From NCBI GenBank assembly GCA_014762635.1, contig JABURR010000033.1, positions 1 to 56,313 of the forward strand: 56,313 nucleotides of DNA, read 5' to 3'. The position numbers and the translations under genes are program-made. The first letter of the stretch is position 1; each line of letters begins with the position of its first letter. Positions 1 through 8,102 of this stretch are shown here, piece by piece. The DNA comes from Paracoccaceae bacterium (GTDB taxonomy: Bacteria > Pseudomonadota > Alphaproteobacteria > Rhodobacterales > Rhodobacteraceae). The notes under the pieces are model-generated. The model had not been told where the DNA came from, made no database searches, and saw only the letters and a list, made by a program, of their open reading frames with translations.

Positions 1-508
1 GGCCTATGTCGACAACGGCAACAAGCTGATCGCCGGCACCGAGTGGGAAGGCAAGAGCGTCGAAGAGATCGTCAAGGGCACCTACCAGAAGGGCGCCGTG
101 GCGCAGAACGGCATCTTCAACAACGCCTCGCAGCACTGGAACCACTGCCAGTTCTGGGAAATGATGGGCCCCGGCGGCTCGGCCATGCCGGGTGAGCTGG
201 AAAGCCGCATCACCGATGGCTTCGGCTCGGTCGACAAGTTCAAGGAAGAGTTTTCCGCCGCGGGCGCTGGCCAGTTCGGCTCGGGCTGGTGCTGGCTGGT
301 GGTGGACACCGACGGCACGCTCAAGGTCACCAAGACCGAGAACGGCGTGAACCCGCTCTGCTTTGGTCAGACCGCGCTTCTGGGCTGCGACGTGTGGGAG
401 CATTCCTACTACATTGACTACCGCAACAAGCGCCCGGCTTACCTGACCAACTTCCTCGACAACCTGGTGAACTGGGAAAACGTGGCGGAGCGCCTGTCCA
501 AGGCCTGA
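1..508 (+). CDS. sodB: Superoxide dismutase, Fe type (5' end missing)
   Basis: C-terminal ~168 codons of an Fe/Mn superoxide dismutase, which converts superoxide to peroxide and oxygen; the reading frame is already open at base 2. Visible family signatures are ASQHWNHCQFW (metal-ligand His, and a Gln where Fe enzymes carry it), GSGWCWLV, and DVWEHSYYIDYRNKRPAYL with the last two metal ligands (Asp and His). The Gln in the ASQHWNH segment favours the Fe form over Mn, by analogy with characterised enzymes. The end, NWENVAERLSKA, is a normal SOD C-terminus. A strong terminator follows 21 bases later, so the gene ends its transcript. The start and promoter lie outside the window. Confidence 0.95.
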   Translation, partial: AYVDNGNKLIAGTEWEGKSVEEIVKGTYQKGAVAQNGIFNNASQHWNHCQFWEMMGPGGSAMPGELESRITDGFGSVDKFKEEFSAAGAGQFGSGWCWLVVDTDGTLKVTKTENGVNPLCFGQTALLGCDVWEHSYYIDYRNKRPAYLTNFLDNLVNWENVAERLSKA

Positions 509-529
509 TCCGCAACGCAGAAGATTTCG

Positions 530-556
530 GGGCCGTCCTTCGGGGCGGCCCTTTTT
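530..556 (+). terminator. Rho-independent terminator after sodB
   Basis: A GGGCCG / CGGCCC stem continues inward through a T-G pair and CC/GG to a TTCG tetraloop, and is followed by TTTTT. It lies 21 bases past the sodB stop and separates it from the aminotransferase gene. Confidence 0.9.
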
Positions 557-645
557 CGTTGATCCCTTCCGGTTTGCATTGCGGACGCAGCGGAGTAGGC
601 TAAGGGAAACGGGTCGAAAAGTCCCAGCGAAAGAAGGGGGAAACC

Positions 646-1965
646 ATGTCGCATGTATTTCCGAGACACTCACGCCAGGTCCTGCCTACCGCCGTGGGCG
701 GCGAGGGATGCTACCTGATCGACAGCACCGGCAAGCGGTACCTGGACGGATCGGGTGGCGCGGCGGTCTCGTGCCTTGGACATGGCGACAAGGAGATCAT
801 CGCCGCGATCAAGGCGCAGCTCGACAAGGTGGCCTTCGCCCATACCGGGTTCCTGACCTCGGAACCCGCCGAGGCGCTGGCCGATCTGCTGATCGCCAAT
901 GCGCCGGGCAATCTGGACCGGGTCTATTTCGTCTCGGGCGGGTCCGAGGCGACCGAGGCCGCGATCAAGCTGGCCCGCCAATACTGGGTCGAGAAGGGCG
1001 AGCCGAACCGCGGCAAGATCATCGCCCGCAAGCAGAGCTACCACGGCAACACCATCGGTGCGCTGTCGGCGGGTGGAAACGAGTGGCGCCGCTCGCAGTT
1101 CGGGCCGCTGCTGCTGGACATCAGCCATATCGACCCCTGCTATGAATACCGGCTGAAGCGCGATGACGAGAGCCTCGAGGAATACGGCCTTCGCGCCGCC
1201 AACGCGCTGGAGGATGAAATTCAGCGTCTCGGGGCCGAGAACGTGATGGCCTTCATGGCCGAGCCGGTGGTGGGCGCGACTGCCGGCGCGCTGGCCCCGG
1301 CGCCGGGATATTTCAAACGCATCCGCGAGATCTGCGACCAACACGGCATCCTGCTGATCCTTGACGAGGTGATGTGCGGCATGGGCCGGACCGGCAGCTT
1401 GTTCGCCTGCGAGCAGGACGGCGTGGCCCCGGATATCGCCTGCGTCGCCAAGGGGCTTGGCGCGGGCTACCAGCCCATCGGCGCGATGCTCTGCACCAAC
1501 GAGATCTATGACACCATCGCCAATGGCACCGGCTTCTTCCAGCACGGCCATACCTATATCGGCCACCCGACGGCGGCAGCGGCTGGGCTTGCGGTGGTTT
1601 CGGCCATTCTGGATCGGGGCCTGATCCCGCGCGTGCAAACCCAGGGCGAGAAACTGCGCGAGCGCCTGGTTGAGCGGTTCGGCCAGCATCCTCACGTGGG
1701 CGACATCCGCGGGCGGGGCCTGTTCCGCGGTATCGAACTGGTCGAGGATCGCGAAACCAAGAAACCCTTCGATCCGTCGAAAGGCGTGGCGGGCAAGATC
1801 AAGAAGGCGGCATTCGAGGCCGGGCTCATCTGCTACCCGATGTCGGGCACGATCGACGGGCGCAACGGCGACCACATCCTGCTGGCGCCGCCCTTCATCA
1901 TTGAGGACGATCAGATCGACGAGCTGACGGACAAGCTGGAAACCGCGATTTCGTCCGTCATCTGA
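646..1965 (+). CDS. Class III (omega-type) PLP aminotransferase
   Basis: 439 residues, full length for PLP fold-type I class III transaminases. Seen: the cofactor phosphate segment SGGSEATEAAIK (about 97-108), YHGNTIGALSAGG (132-144), ILDEVMCGMGRTG with the PLP-ring Asp240, and the Schiff-base Lys269 in ACVAKGLGAGYQPIGA. The family moves amino groups from omega-amines or amino acids to pyruvate or 2-oxoglutarate; the donor cannot be read from sequence. The start is supported by GAAGGGGGAAACC just upstream. Only 21 bases separate it from the glutamate-synthase-like gene, so the two are probably co-transcribed and may both handle amino nitrogen. Confidence 0.85.
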   Translation: MSHVFPRHSRQVLPTAVGGEGCYLIDSTGKRYLDGSGGAAVSCLGHGDKEIIAAIKAQLDKVAFAHTGFLTSEPAEALADLLIANAPGNLDRVYFVSGGSEATEAAIKLARQYWVEKGEPNRGKIIARKQSYHGNTIGALSAGGNEWRRSQFGPLLLDISHIDPCYEYRLKRDDESLEEYGLRAANALEDEIQRLGAENVMAFMAEPVVGATAGALAPAPGYFKRIREICDQHGILLILDEVMCGMGRTGSLFACEQDGVAPDIACVAKGLGAGYQPIGAMLCTNEIYDTIANGTGFFQHGHTYIGHPTAAAAGLAVVSAILDRGLIPRVQTQGEKLRERLVERFGQHPHVGDIRGRGLFRGIELVEDRETKKPFDPSKGVAGKIKKAAFEAGLICYPMSGTIDGRNGDHILLAPPFIIEDDQIDELTDKLETAISSVI

Positions 1966-1986
1966 TCATTCGGGAGGACACGAGCA

Positions 1987-3579
1987 ATGGACCGTTACAC
2001 GATCTTCGCTCTGGTGGTGCTCCTGGCGGTGGTCTCGGCCGTTGGCCTGGCCTATGCACCTTGGGCTTGGATGCCGTTGGCCATATTCGGCGCGTTGTCG
2101 GCGCTGGGCGTCTATGACGTCATCCAGCGCCGACATGCGATCCTGCGCAACTACCCGGTCATCGGGCATATGCGGTTTCTCTTCGAAGGGATCCGCCCCG
2201 AGATCCGGCAATACCTGATCGAGAACGACCATGACGAGGAACCGTTCTCGCGCGAGACGCGTTCCATCGTCTACCAGCGCGCCAAGGGGGTAGAAGACAA
2301 GCGCCCCTTCGGCACGCAGAAGCGGGTCTATGACGCGGGCTATGAATGGTTGACCCATTCGATGGTGCCCAAGCACCTTGCTGACACCGATTTCCGCGTC
2401 CGCATCGGCGGGCCGGAATGCAAGCAGCCTTATGACGCCTCGATCTACAACATCTCGGCGATGAGCTTCGGCGCGCTGTCGGCGAATGCGATTTCGGCGC
2501 TCAACAAGGGCGCGAAGATGGGCGGTTTCGCCCATGACACGGGCGAGGGCGGGATCAGCCGCTATCACCGCGAGGGCGGCGGCGACCTGATCTACGAGGT
2601 CGGCTCGGGCTATTTCGGCTGCCGCAAGGCAGATGGCACCTTCGACCCCGACAAGTTCGCCGAAACCGCCGCCGATCCGCAGGTGAAGCTGATCGAGCTG
2701 AAGCTCAGCCAGGGCGCCAAGCCCGGTCACGGCGGGATGCTTCCGGCCTCCAAGATCTCGCCCGAGATCGCCGATGCGCGCGGCATTCCGATGGGCGTGG
2801 ACTGCATTTCGCCCGCATCGCATTCGGCCTTTTCCAACCCGATGGAGATGATGGAGTTCATCGGCCTGCTGCGCGAACGCTCGGGCGGCAAGCCGGTGGG
2901 GTTCAAGTTCTGCGTGGGCCACCGGCGCGAGTTCATGTGCGTGGTGAAGGCGATGCTGAAGACCGGAATCGTGCCCGATTTCATCGTTGTCGACGGGAAG
3001 GAAGGCGGCACCGGCGCTGCGCCGCTGGAGTTTGCCAACCACATGGGCATGCCGCTGGTCGAGGGGCTGACCTTCGTCCACAACACCCTGCGCGGCGCGG
3101 GCCTGCGCGACCAGATCAAGCTGGGCGCCTCGGGCAAGGTGGTGACCGCCTTCGACATCGCGCGGGTGCTGGCGCTGGGCGCTGACTGGGCGAACTCGGC
3201 CCGCGGCTTCATGTTCGCGATCGGCTGCATCCATGCGCAGGCCTGCCACACCAACGAATGCCCGGTGGGCGTGGCAACGCAGGACAAGCTGCGGCAACGG
3301 GCGCTGGACGTGGACGACAAGTCCCACCGCGTGGCCCGGTTCCACCGCAACACGCTGAAGGCTCTGGGCGAGATGACCGGCGCGGCGGGGCTGGATCACC
3401 CCAGCGATTTCCTGCCCCATCACCTGCTGATGCGCGAGAAGGATCACGAGATGGTCACGGGGCAGGAGGTCTATCCCTACCTGCCCGAGGGCTTCCTGGT
3501 GCGCGGCGAGGAAGACGCCTTTGGCTACCTCATGCGCTGGCGGCGGTCCCGCGCGTCGAGCTTCGATCCGATCGAGTGA
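1987..3579 (+). CDS. Membrane-anchored FMN glutamate synthase-like protein
   Basis: 530 residues. About 45 N-terminal residues form two hydrophobic segments, followed by the FMN-binding central domain of glutamate synthase large subunits (Glu_synthase family). Diagnostic pieces are SFGALSANAISALNKGA, HDTGEGG, LKLSQGAKPGHGG, VVDGKEGGTGAAPLEF, and a Cys cluster CIHAQACHTNECPVG that matches the 3Fe-4S site of GltB. There is no amidotransferase domain and no C-terminal GXGXG domain, so this is not a complete GOGAT. Related stand-alone proteins occur in many bacteria, mostly uncharacterised. It sits 21 bases after a transaminase gene; a role in amino-group metabolism at the membrane is inference. 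Confidence 0.85.
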   Translation: MDRYTIFALVVLLAVVSAVGLAYAPWAWMPLAIFGALSALGVYDVIQRRHAILRNYPVIGHMRFLFEGIRPEIRQYLIENDHDEEPFSRETRSIVYQRAKGVEDKRPFGTQKRVYDAGYEWLTHSMVPKHLADTDFRVRIGGPECKQPYDASIYNISAMSFGALSANAISALNKGAKMGGFAHDTGEGGISRYHREGGGDLIYEVGSGYFGCRKADGTFDPDKFAETAADPQVKLIELKLSQGAKPGHGGMLPASKISPEIADARGIPMGVDCISPASHSAFSNPMEMMEFIGLLRERSGGKPVGFKFCVGHRREFMCVVKAMLKTGIVPDFIVVDGKEGGTGAAPLEFANHMGMPLVEGLTFVHNTLRGAGLRDQIKLGASGKVVTAFDIARVLALGADWANSARGFMFAIGCIHAQACHTNECPVGVATQDKLRQRALDVDDKSHRVARFHRNTLKALGEMTGAAGLDHPSDFLPHHLLMREKDHEMVTGQEVYPYLPEGFLVRGEEDAFGYLMRWRRSRASSFDPIE

Positions 3580-3586
3580 ATGCGCC

Positions 3587-4387
3587 TCACCTGCCCATGT
3601 CCCGGGCCTTGCGGGCGGCGGCGTCGAGCCCTTCGCTGATCGCCTCGGCAATGGGCCCGGCCCGCAGGACCTGCAGCCCCGCGGCGGTTGTGCCTGCGTA
3701 GTCGATCATCTCCTGCACATGCTCGCCCGCCGGGCGGCCCGCGTCCTCCATCATCGTTCCCGCCGCAAGGAATAGCTGCCGGATCGCCCGCGCGGCGACC
3801 TCGGGTGCGATGCCCCGGGCGGTGGCGTGATGCTCCATGCATTCGGCGAAGAAGGCGACGAAGCCCGGCACCGGGCCGGTCATGGCGGTGAACTGGTCGA
3901 TCTGGTCCTCGGTCTGAACCTCGTCGGTCAGGCCACAGGCGCTGAACAGAACCTCGGCCCGGGTGGCGTCTTCGGGCGTTGCGCCTGCGCTGCGGACCCA
4001 GGGCGAATAGGCCAGATGCCGGGCGGCGGCGGGGCTCGACATGGCACGGATGATGCGTTGTGCGCCCGTCAGGCTTGCCAGCCGGTTCACCGTCAGCCCC
4101 GCCATGACCGAGATCACCAGGCGATCCCGAGCCATGATGCCGATCTTGCCCGCCTGCGCGGGCGGCACCGCCAGCAGGATCGTGTCGCTTGCATCGGCCA
4201 GCGCCTGATTGTCGGTCACGACCTCGATCCCGGGGACGTCGCTCAGGCCGCCCAGGCTGCGGGAGCGGCTCGAGATCATGATCTGCGCGGGGGAAAGCGT
4301 TCCTGCGCCCAGAAGTCCGCGCGCGATGGCGCTGCCAAGTGCGCCGTTGCCGCCGATGATGCCGAGTTTTCCGATTGCGTTCGTCAT
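3587..4387 (-). CDS. proC: Pyrroline-5-carboxylate reductase family protein
   Basis: 266 residues, the usual ProC length. An N-terminal Rossmann motif GIIGGNGALGSAIARGLL binds NAD(P)H. A typical ProC middle follows (TILLAVPPAQ, ISVMAGLTVNRL), as does a helical C-terminal dimerisation part with GPVPGFVAFFAECM and a Gly/Thr-rich TTAAGLQVL segment. The reaction is reduction of pyrroline-5-carboxylate to proline; distant members act on other cyclic imines. GGAGG lies a few bases before the start. It is downstream of the GABA-type aminotransferase on the same strand but separated by a terminator, so it probably has its own promoter. It overlaps nothing and is convergent with the glutamate-synthase-like gene. 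Confidence 0.82.
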   Translation of the reverse strand: MTNAIGKLGIIGGNGALGSAIARGLLGAGTLSPAQIMISSRSRSLGGLSDVPGIEVVTDNQALADASDTILLAVPPAQAGKIGIMARDRLVISVMAGLTVNRLASLTGAQRIIRAMSSPAAARHLAYSPWVRSAGATPEDATRAEVLFSACGLTDEVQTEDQIDQFTAMTGPVPGFVAFFAECMEHHATARGIAPEVAARAIRQLFLAAGTMMEDAGRPAGEHVQEMIDYAGTTAAGLQVLRAGPIAEAISEGLDAAARKARDMGR

Positions 4388-4436
4388 GCTGCCTCCGCCC
4401 CTTTGGGCCAGCCTAGCGCAGTCGCGGCGGATCGCG

Positions 4437-4474
4437 AAAAAAGAAAACCCCCGGCCGCGGTAGCAGCCGGGGGC
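4437..4474 (-). terminator. Rho-independent terminator for gabT
   Basis: On the minus strand the stem GCCCCCGGC / GCCGGGGG closes a loop of about 10 bases and is followed by TTTTCTTTTTT. It lies just after the gabT stop and before proC, isolating the two genes. Confidence 0.85.
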
Positions 4475-4498
4475 GTCGGGCCTGAGGACCCGTTTGGT

Positions 4499-6037
4499 TT
4501 ACTCGGCAGCGATCTGCTGCTGCTCGGCGGCGACGGCGTCGGCGAGTGCCGCTTCGAAGATGGCGAGGCCTTCCTCGATCACCGCGTCAGAGGCGGTCAG
4601 CGGCACCATGATCCGCAGGGCATTGCCGTGCATCCCGCAGGGCAGCAGGATCAGGCCGCGCTTCAGCGCGTGGGCCACGACCGACTTGGTGAAGGCGCCG
4701 TCGGGCGTCGCGGTCGCGAAGTCGGTGACGAATTCCACCGCGATCATCGCGCCGAGGCCGCGGATGTCCCACATCCGGTAAGGGGCGGTGCGGGCGCCGA
4801 TCTCGGAGAAGCGGGCGCGGAAGGTTTCGCCAAGCTGCAGCGAGCGGGCCAGAAGGCCTTCTTCCTCGATTGCCCGGATCGCGGCGAGGGCCGCGGCGCA
4901 GGCCACCGGGTTGCCGCCGTAGGTGCCGCCCAGCCCGCCGGGGGCCAGCGCGTCCATGACCTCGGCGCGACCGATCACACCGGCGATCGGGTAGCCGCCG
5001 GCCATCGACTTGGCCACGGTGATCAGGTCCGGGGTGACGCCGGAGTGCTCGATGGCGAACCACTTGCCGGTGCGGCCGAAGCCTGCCTGGATCTCGTCGG
5101 CGATGAGCAGGATGCCGTGCTGGTCGCAGATTGCGCGCAGGGCCTGCAGCATCTCGGTCGGGACGGGCTGGTAGCCGCCTTCGCCCAGAACCGGCTCGAT
5201 GATGATCGCGGCGACGCGGCTCGGGTCCGCATCGGTCAGGAACAGGGTCTCGAGGCCACGCAGCGCGTCGTCCACGGTGATGCCGTTGCGGGCGTCAGGG
5301 AAGGGGGCGCGGAAGATGTCGGCCGGGAACGGGCCCACGTCCTTCTTGTAGGGGGTGACCTTGCCGGTCAGGCCCAGCGTCATCAGCGTGCGGCCATGGT
5401 AGCTGCCGGTGAACGCGATCACGCCGGGGCGGCCGGTGGCGGCACGGGCGATCTTGACCGCGTTTTCAACTGCCTCGGCGCCGGTGGTGACCAGCAGGGT
5501 CTTCTTGGCGAAGTCGCCCGGGGCCAGTTCGTTCAGCTTCTCGGCCAGGGCCACGTAGGGCTCGTAGGGCACGACCTGGAACGAGGTGTGGGTGTAGAGG
5601 TCTTCCTGGGCCTTCGCGGCTTCGACGACCTTGGGGTGACGGTGACCGGTGTTCAGCACGGCGATGCCGCCGGCGAAGTCGATGTAGCGGGTTCCTTCCA
5701 CGTCCCACAGCTCGGCGTTCTCGGCACGGGCTGCGAAGATCGGCGCGGCCGAGGCGACGCCACGGGCAACGGCGGCTTCACGACGCTTGAGCAGGTCGGC
5801 ATTGGCGGTCGATTTGGCTTCGACGGGCTTGGCGACCGGAGCTTCGGCCTTCACTTCAACCGGCGCTTCAGCGACGGGAGCGGTTTCGACGGCCTTGGTT
5901 TCGACCGGCGCTGCCTTGGTGGCGGGGGCCTTGGTCTTCTTCGTGGCCTTCGGCGCTGCGGCCTTCTCGGGCATCTCGGAGAGCGTGACCGATTTTTTGG
6001 TTCCGCGCGATTTCGAGGATTTCGACTTGGTAGCCAT
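4499..6037 (-). CDS. gabT: 4-aminobutyrate-type aminotransferase with Lys/Ala/Pro-rich N-terminal extension
   Basis: 512 residues from the ATG at 6037 (GGGAC about 8 bases upstream). Residues ~82-512 are a GabT-like class III transaminase: TTGAEAVENAVKIARAATG, FTGSYHGRTLMTLGLTG, IADEIQAGFGRTG and the PLP Lys in TVAKSMAGGYPIAGV. GabT turns 4-aminobutyrate into succinate semialdehyde. Residues 1-80 are low complexity (Lys, Ala, Pro, Glu, Val) and probably disordered; family members normally begin near residue 80 (DLLKRREAAVARG). There is no in-frame ATG after the extension, so it appears to be truly translated. A longer reading to 6103 lacks a ribosome site. It is divergent from the XRE-cupin regulator, whose palindromic sites lie between the genes. 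Confidence 0.87.
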   Translation of the reverse strand: MATKSKSSKSRGTKKSVTLSEMPEKAAAPKATKKTKAPATKAAPVETKAVETAPVAEAPVEVKAEAPVAKPVEAKSTANADLLKRREAAVARGVASAAPIFAARAENAELWDVEGTRYIDFAGGIAVLNTGHRHPKVVEAAKAQEDLYTHTSFQVVPYEPYVALAEKLNELAPGDFAKKTLLVTTGAEAVENAVKIARAATGRPGVIAFTGSYHGRTLMTLGLTGKVTPYKKDVGPFPADIFRAPFPDARNGITVDDALRGLETLFLTDADPSRVAAIIIEPVLGEGGYQPVPTEMLQALRAICDQHGILLIADEIQAGFGRTGKWFAIEHSGVTPDLITVAKSMAGGYPIAGVIGRAEVMDALAPGGLGGTYGGNPVACAAALAAIRAIEEEGLLARSLQLGETFRARFSEIGARTAPYRMWDIRGLGAMIAVEFVTDFATATPDGAFTKSVVAHALKRGLILLPCGMHGNALRIMVPLTASDAVIEEGLAIFEAALADAVAAEQQQIAAE

Positions 6038-6083
6038 GTAACTGTCCCATGAGTTCGGGGTGGGTGATGAATATTTCATGATA

Positions 6084-6107
6084 GCGTTTGAAAATTTTGT
6101 CAATCGC
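6084..6107. promoter_or_regulatory. Imperfect dyad upstream of gabT
   Basis: GCGTTTGA and TCAATCGC flank eight A/T-rich bases; 7 of 8 arm positions pair. The half site GTTTGA is shared with the perfect palindrome at 6209-6224. Located 47-70 bases before the gabT start, it could be a second, weaker site for the neighbouring regulator. Confidence 0.35.
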
Positions 6108-6208
6108 TGCGTTTGCCCCTGTTGAACTTGCGTTCAATCTGCAACGGAACGGGTGCGACATATTGAATTTGCAGCATTTTAGAGTCTTGCCAAGATTGTC
6201 GAACGCGT

Positions 6209-6224
6209 GTTTGATAAATCAAAC
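6209..6224. promoter_or_regulatory. Perfect palindrome, candidate operator of the XRE-cupin regulator
   Basis: GTTTGATAAATCAAAC has 7-bp arms and a 2-bp centre. It lies 18 bases before the chosen ATG of the regulator and about 170 bases before gabT on the other strand. The position fits autoregulation and control of the divergent gene. Confidence 0.6.
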
Positions 6225-6242
6225 AAGAGAAAGAAGAACGCG

Positions 6243-6815
6243 ATGAGCATCGATATCGGAAGCCGACTCAGGTCCTTGCGCGAGGCGCGCGGGCTTTCGC
6301 AGCGAGAACTTGCCGCGCGGGCGGGGCTGACCAACGGCACAATTTCCCTGATCGAGCAGAACAAGACCAGCCCGTCTGTGTCTTCACTGAAGAGTGTTCT
6401 GGACGCCTTTCCGGTGTCGCTGTCGGAGTTCTTCTCGGAGGTCGAAGATGTCGGGCCGCCAAAATACTTCTATGCGGCCACCGAGTTCACCGAGTTGTCG
6501 CCGCAGGATATCGGCATGGGCGACGGCGCGCGGGTGTCGCTGCGCCAGCTTGGCAACGCGGCGCGGCATTCGCTGCAGGTGCTGCACGAAACCTATCCGC
6601 CGGGCGCCGATACCGGCCCGGACATGCTGAGCCACGAGGCCGAAGAGGCGGGCGTGGTGCTGTCGGGGATCATCGAGATTACCGTGGCCGACCAGGTGCG
6701 TGTGCTCAACCCCGGGGACGGGTATTTGTTCGACAGTCGCCTGCCGCACCGATTCCGGAATATCGGCAGCATGGATTGTGTTATCGTAAGTGCCTGCACC
6801 CCGCCGACGTTCTGA
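6243..6815 (+). CDS. XRE-family regulator with C-terminal cupin (PuuR-like)
   Basis: 190 residues from ATG 6243. The N-terminal helix-turn-helix (about 5-60) shows LRSLREARGLSQRELAARAG and TNGTISLIEQNKTSPSVSSL. The rest is a small cupin with YPPGADTG, EEAGVVLSGIIEITV and LNPGDGYLFDSRLPHRFRN (about 118-178). This architecture is that of PuuR and relatives, repressors that sense amines or amino acids through the cupin. A GTG at 6207 would extend it by 12 residues, but then the palindrome at 6209 would be inside the coding region, so 6243 is preferred. It is divergent from gabT and lies upstream of the TRAP cluster, both likely targets. Confidence 0.88.
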   Translation: MSIDIGSRLRSLREARGLSQRELAARAGLTNGTISLIEQNKTSPSVSSLKSVLDAFPVSLSEFFSEVEDVGPPKYFYAATEFTELSPQDIGMGDGARVSLRQLGNAARHSLQVLHETYPPGADTGPDMLSHEAEEAGVVLSGIIEITVADQVRVLNPGDGYLFDSRLPHRFRNIGSMDCVIVSACTPPTF

Positions 6816-6924
6816 GAATCGGCGTTTTGGCGCGGCCTAACAACTTGAAGTTAAGTAGTTACCAGTCGTTTTTTTAGCAATGAGTGTCGCTTTCCGATAT
6901 CTGCTTGCAGGTGCAGAAGGTGGT

Positions 6925-6938
6925 GTTTAACGTTAAAC
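6925..6938. promoter_or_regulatory. Perfect palindrome upstream of the TRAP binding-protein gene
   Basis: GTTTAACGTTAAAC is fully self-complementary. It lies 76 bases before the TAXI binding-protein start. Its ends (GTTT...AAAC) match those of the 6209 palindrome, so the same regulator could bind, with a different spacing. A smaller dyad, AACTTGAAGTT, lies about 80 bases further upstream. Confidence 0.5.
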
Positions 6939-7014
6939 AATCTTCCGGCGTTGGGGCTTCGCCGAGAGGCGTTGCCCTGTTTTGTCGGTTCGAATAACAA
7001 ATGGGGAGTCTTCA

Positions 7015-7977
7015 ATGACCTTTACTCGGATCGCCCTTCTTTCGGCGGCTGTCGCGCTTGGTGCGCAGGCGGCCTCGGCTGAAGAGAAGTTCATCACCAT
7101 CGGCACTGGCGGCCAGACCGGCGTTTACTACGTGGTTGGCCAGTCGATCTGCCGCCTGGTGAACCGCGGCACCGCCGATCACAACCTCAAGTGCACCGCG
7201 CCGTCGACCGGCGGCTCGATCGCCAACATCAACGCGATCAAGGCTGGTGACATGGACATGGGCGTGGCCCAGTCGGACTGGCAGTTCCACGCTTACAACG
7301 GCTCGTCCAAGTTCGAGGGCGAGAAGTTCGACAATCTGCGCGCCGTGTTCTCGGTGCATGGTGAGCCGTTCAACGTGATCGCCCGCGCCGACAGCGGCAT
7401 CGAAACCTTCGAGGACCTGGTTGGCAAGCGCATCAACATCGGCAACCCGGGTTCGGGCCAGCGCGCCACGATGGAGGTCGTGATGGACGCGATGGGCTGG
7501 ACCATGGACGATTTCGCCCTGGCGTCCGAGCTGAAGTCGGCGGAACAGTCGGCTGCGCTCGGCGACAACAAGGTTGACGCCATCATCTTCACCGTGGGCC
7601 ACCCGGCGGGCACCATCCAGGAAGCCACCACCACCGTGGACGCCAACCTGATCCCGGTTCAGAACGATGCCATCGCCAAGCTTGTCGACGAAAACCCCTA
7701 CTATGCCTGGGCTACCGTTCCCGGCGGCATGTACAAGGGCAACGACGACGACGTGAACACCTTCGGCGTCAAGGCCACTTTCGTGACCTCGGCCGACGTG
7801 GATGACGAGGTGGTCTACACCGTGGTCAAGTCGGTGTTCGAGAACTTCGACCGCTTCAAGCGCCTGCACCCGGCCTTCGAGAACCTGACCGAAGAGCAGA
7901 TGATCTCGACCGGTCTGTCGGCCCCGCTGCATGACGGTGCGGCCAAGTACTATCGGGAGCGCGGCTGGATCCAGTGA
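7015..7977 (+). CDS. TAXI-family TRAP transporter solute-binding protein
   Basis: 320 residues from ATG 7015 (GGGGAG 6 bases upstream). A Sec signal peptide with hydrophobic core IALLSAAVALGAQAASA is probably cleaved before EEKF. The mature protein opens with FITIGTGGQTGVYYVVGQSI and continues with STGGSIANINAIKAGDMDMG, the hallmark start of TAXI (NMT1-like) binding proteins; KRINIGNPGSGQRATME is the central phosphate/carboxylate-loop region. It delivers a substrate in the periplasm to the fused TRAP permease encoded next. Characterised TAXI proteins bind glutamate/glutamine and other carboxylates; the ligand here is unknown. A hairpin between the two genes may keep binding protein in excess. 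Confidence 0.92.
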   Translation: MTFTRIALLSAAVALGAQAASAEEKFITIGTGGQTGVYYVVGQSICRLVNRGTADHNLKCTAPSTGGSIANINAIKAGDMDMGVAQSDWQFHAYNGSSKFEGEKFDNLRAVFSVHGEPFNVIARADSGIETFEDLVGKRINIGNPGSGQRATMEVVMDAMGWTMDDFALASELKSAEQSAALGDNKVDAIIFTVGHPAGTIQEATTTVDANLIPVQNDAIAKLVDENPYYAWATVPGGMYKGNDDDVNTFGVKATFVTSADVDDEVVYTVVKSVFENFDRFKRLHPAFENLTEEQMISTGLSAPLHDGAAKYYRERGWIQ

Positions 7978-7999
7978 TCCACGCACCTCTTTGACTTCA

Positions 8000-8027
8000 G
8001 GCGGACCCGTCGCGAACCGGGTCCGCC
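8000..8027 (+). other. Intergenic hairpin between binding protein and permease
   Basis: GGCGGACCCG and CGGGTCCGCC form a perfect 10-bp stem around 8 bases. There is no T-run directly after it. Such hairpins after binding-protein genes commonly protect the upstream mRNA and lower downstream expression; that role is inferred. Confidence 0.6.
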
Positions 8028-8102
8028 AACTCCAAAAAAGATATAAGACCCGCGTGATCGGGGCGATATGTTCTGATGGTTGCGCGATGGCAGGGGGACG
8101 CC

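Noticed and set aside
1966-3651. Long minus-strand open frame of 561 codons opposite the glutamate-synthase-like gene
   Set aside because: Composition is His/Arg/Ala-rich without domains; the opposite strand carries clear FMN and Cys-cluster motifs. It is a high-GC shadow frame.
6207-6242. GTG 6207 as start of the XRE-cupin gene
   Set aside because: It would place the 16-bp palindrome inside the coding sequence and adds a Lys/Arg-rich leader before the conserved HTH start.
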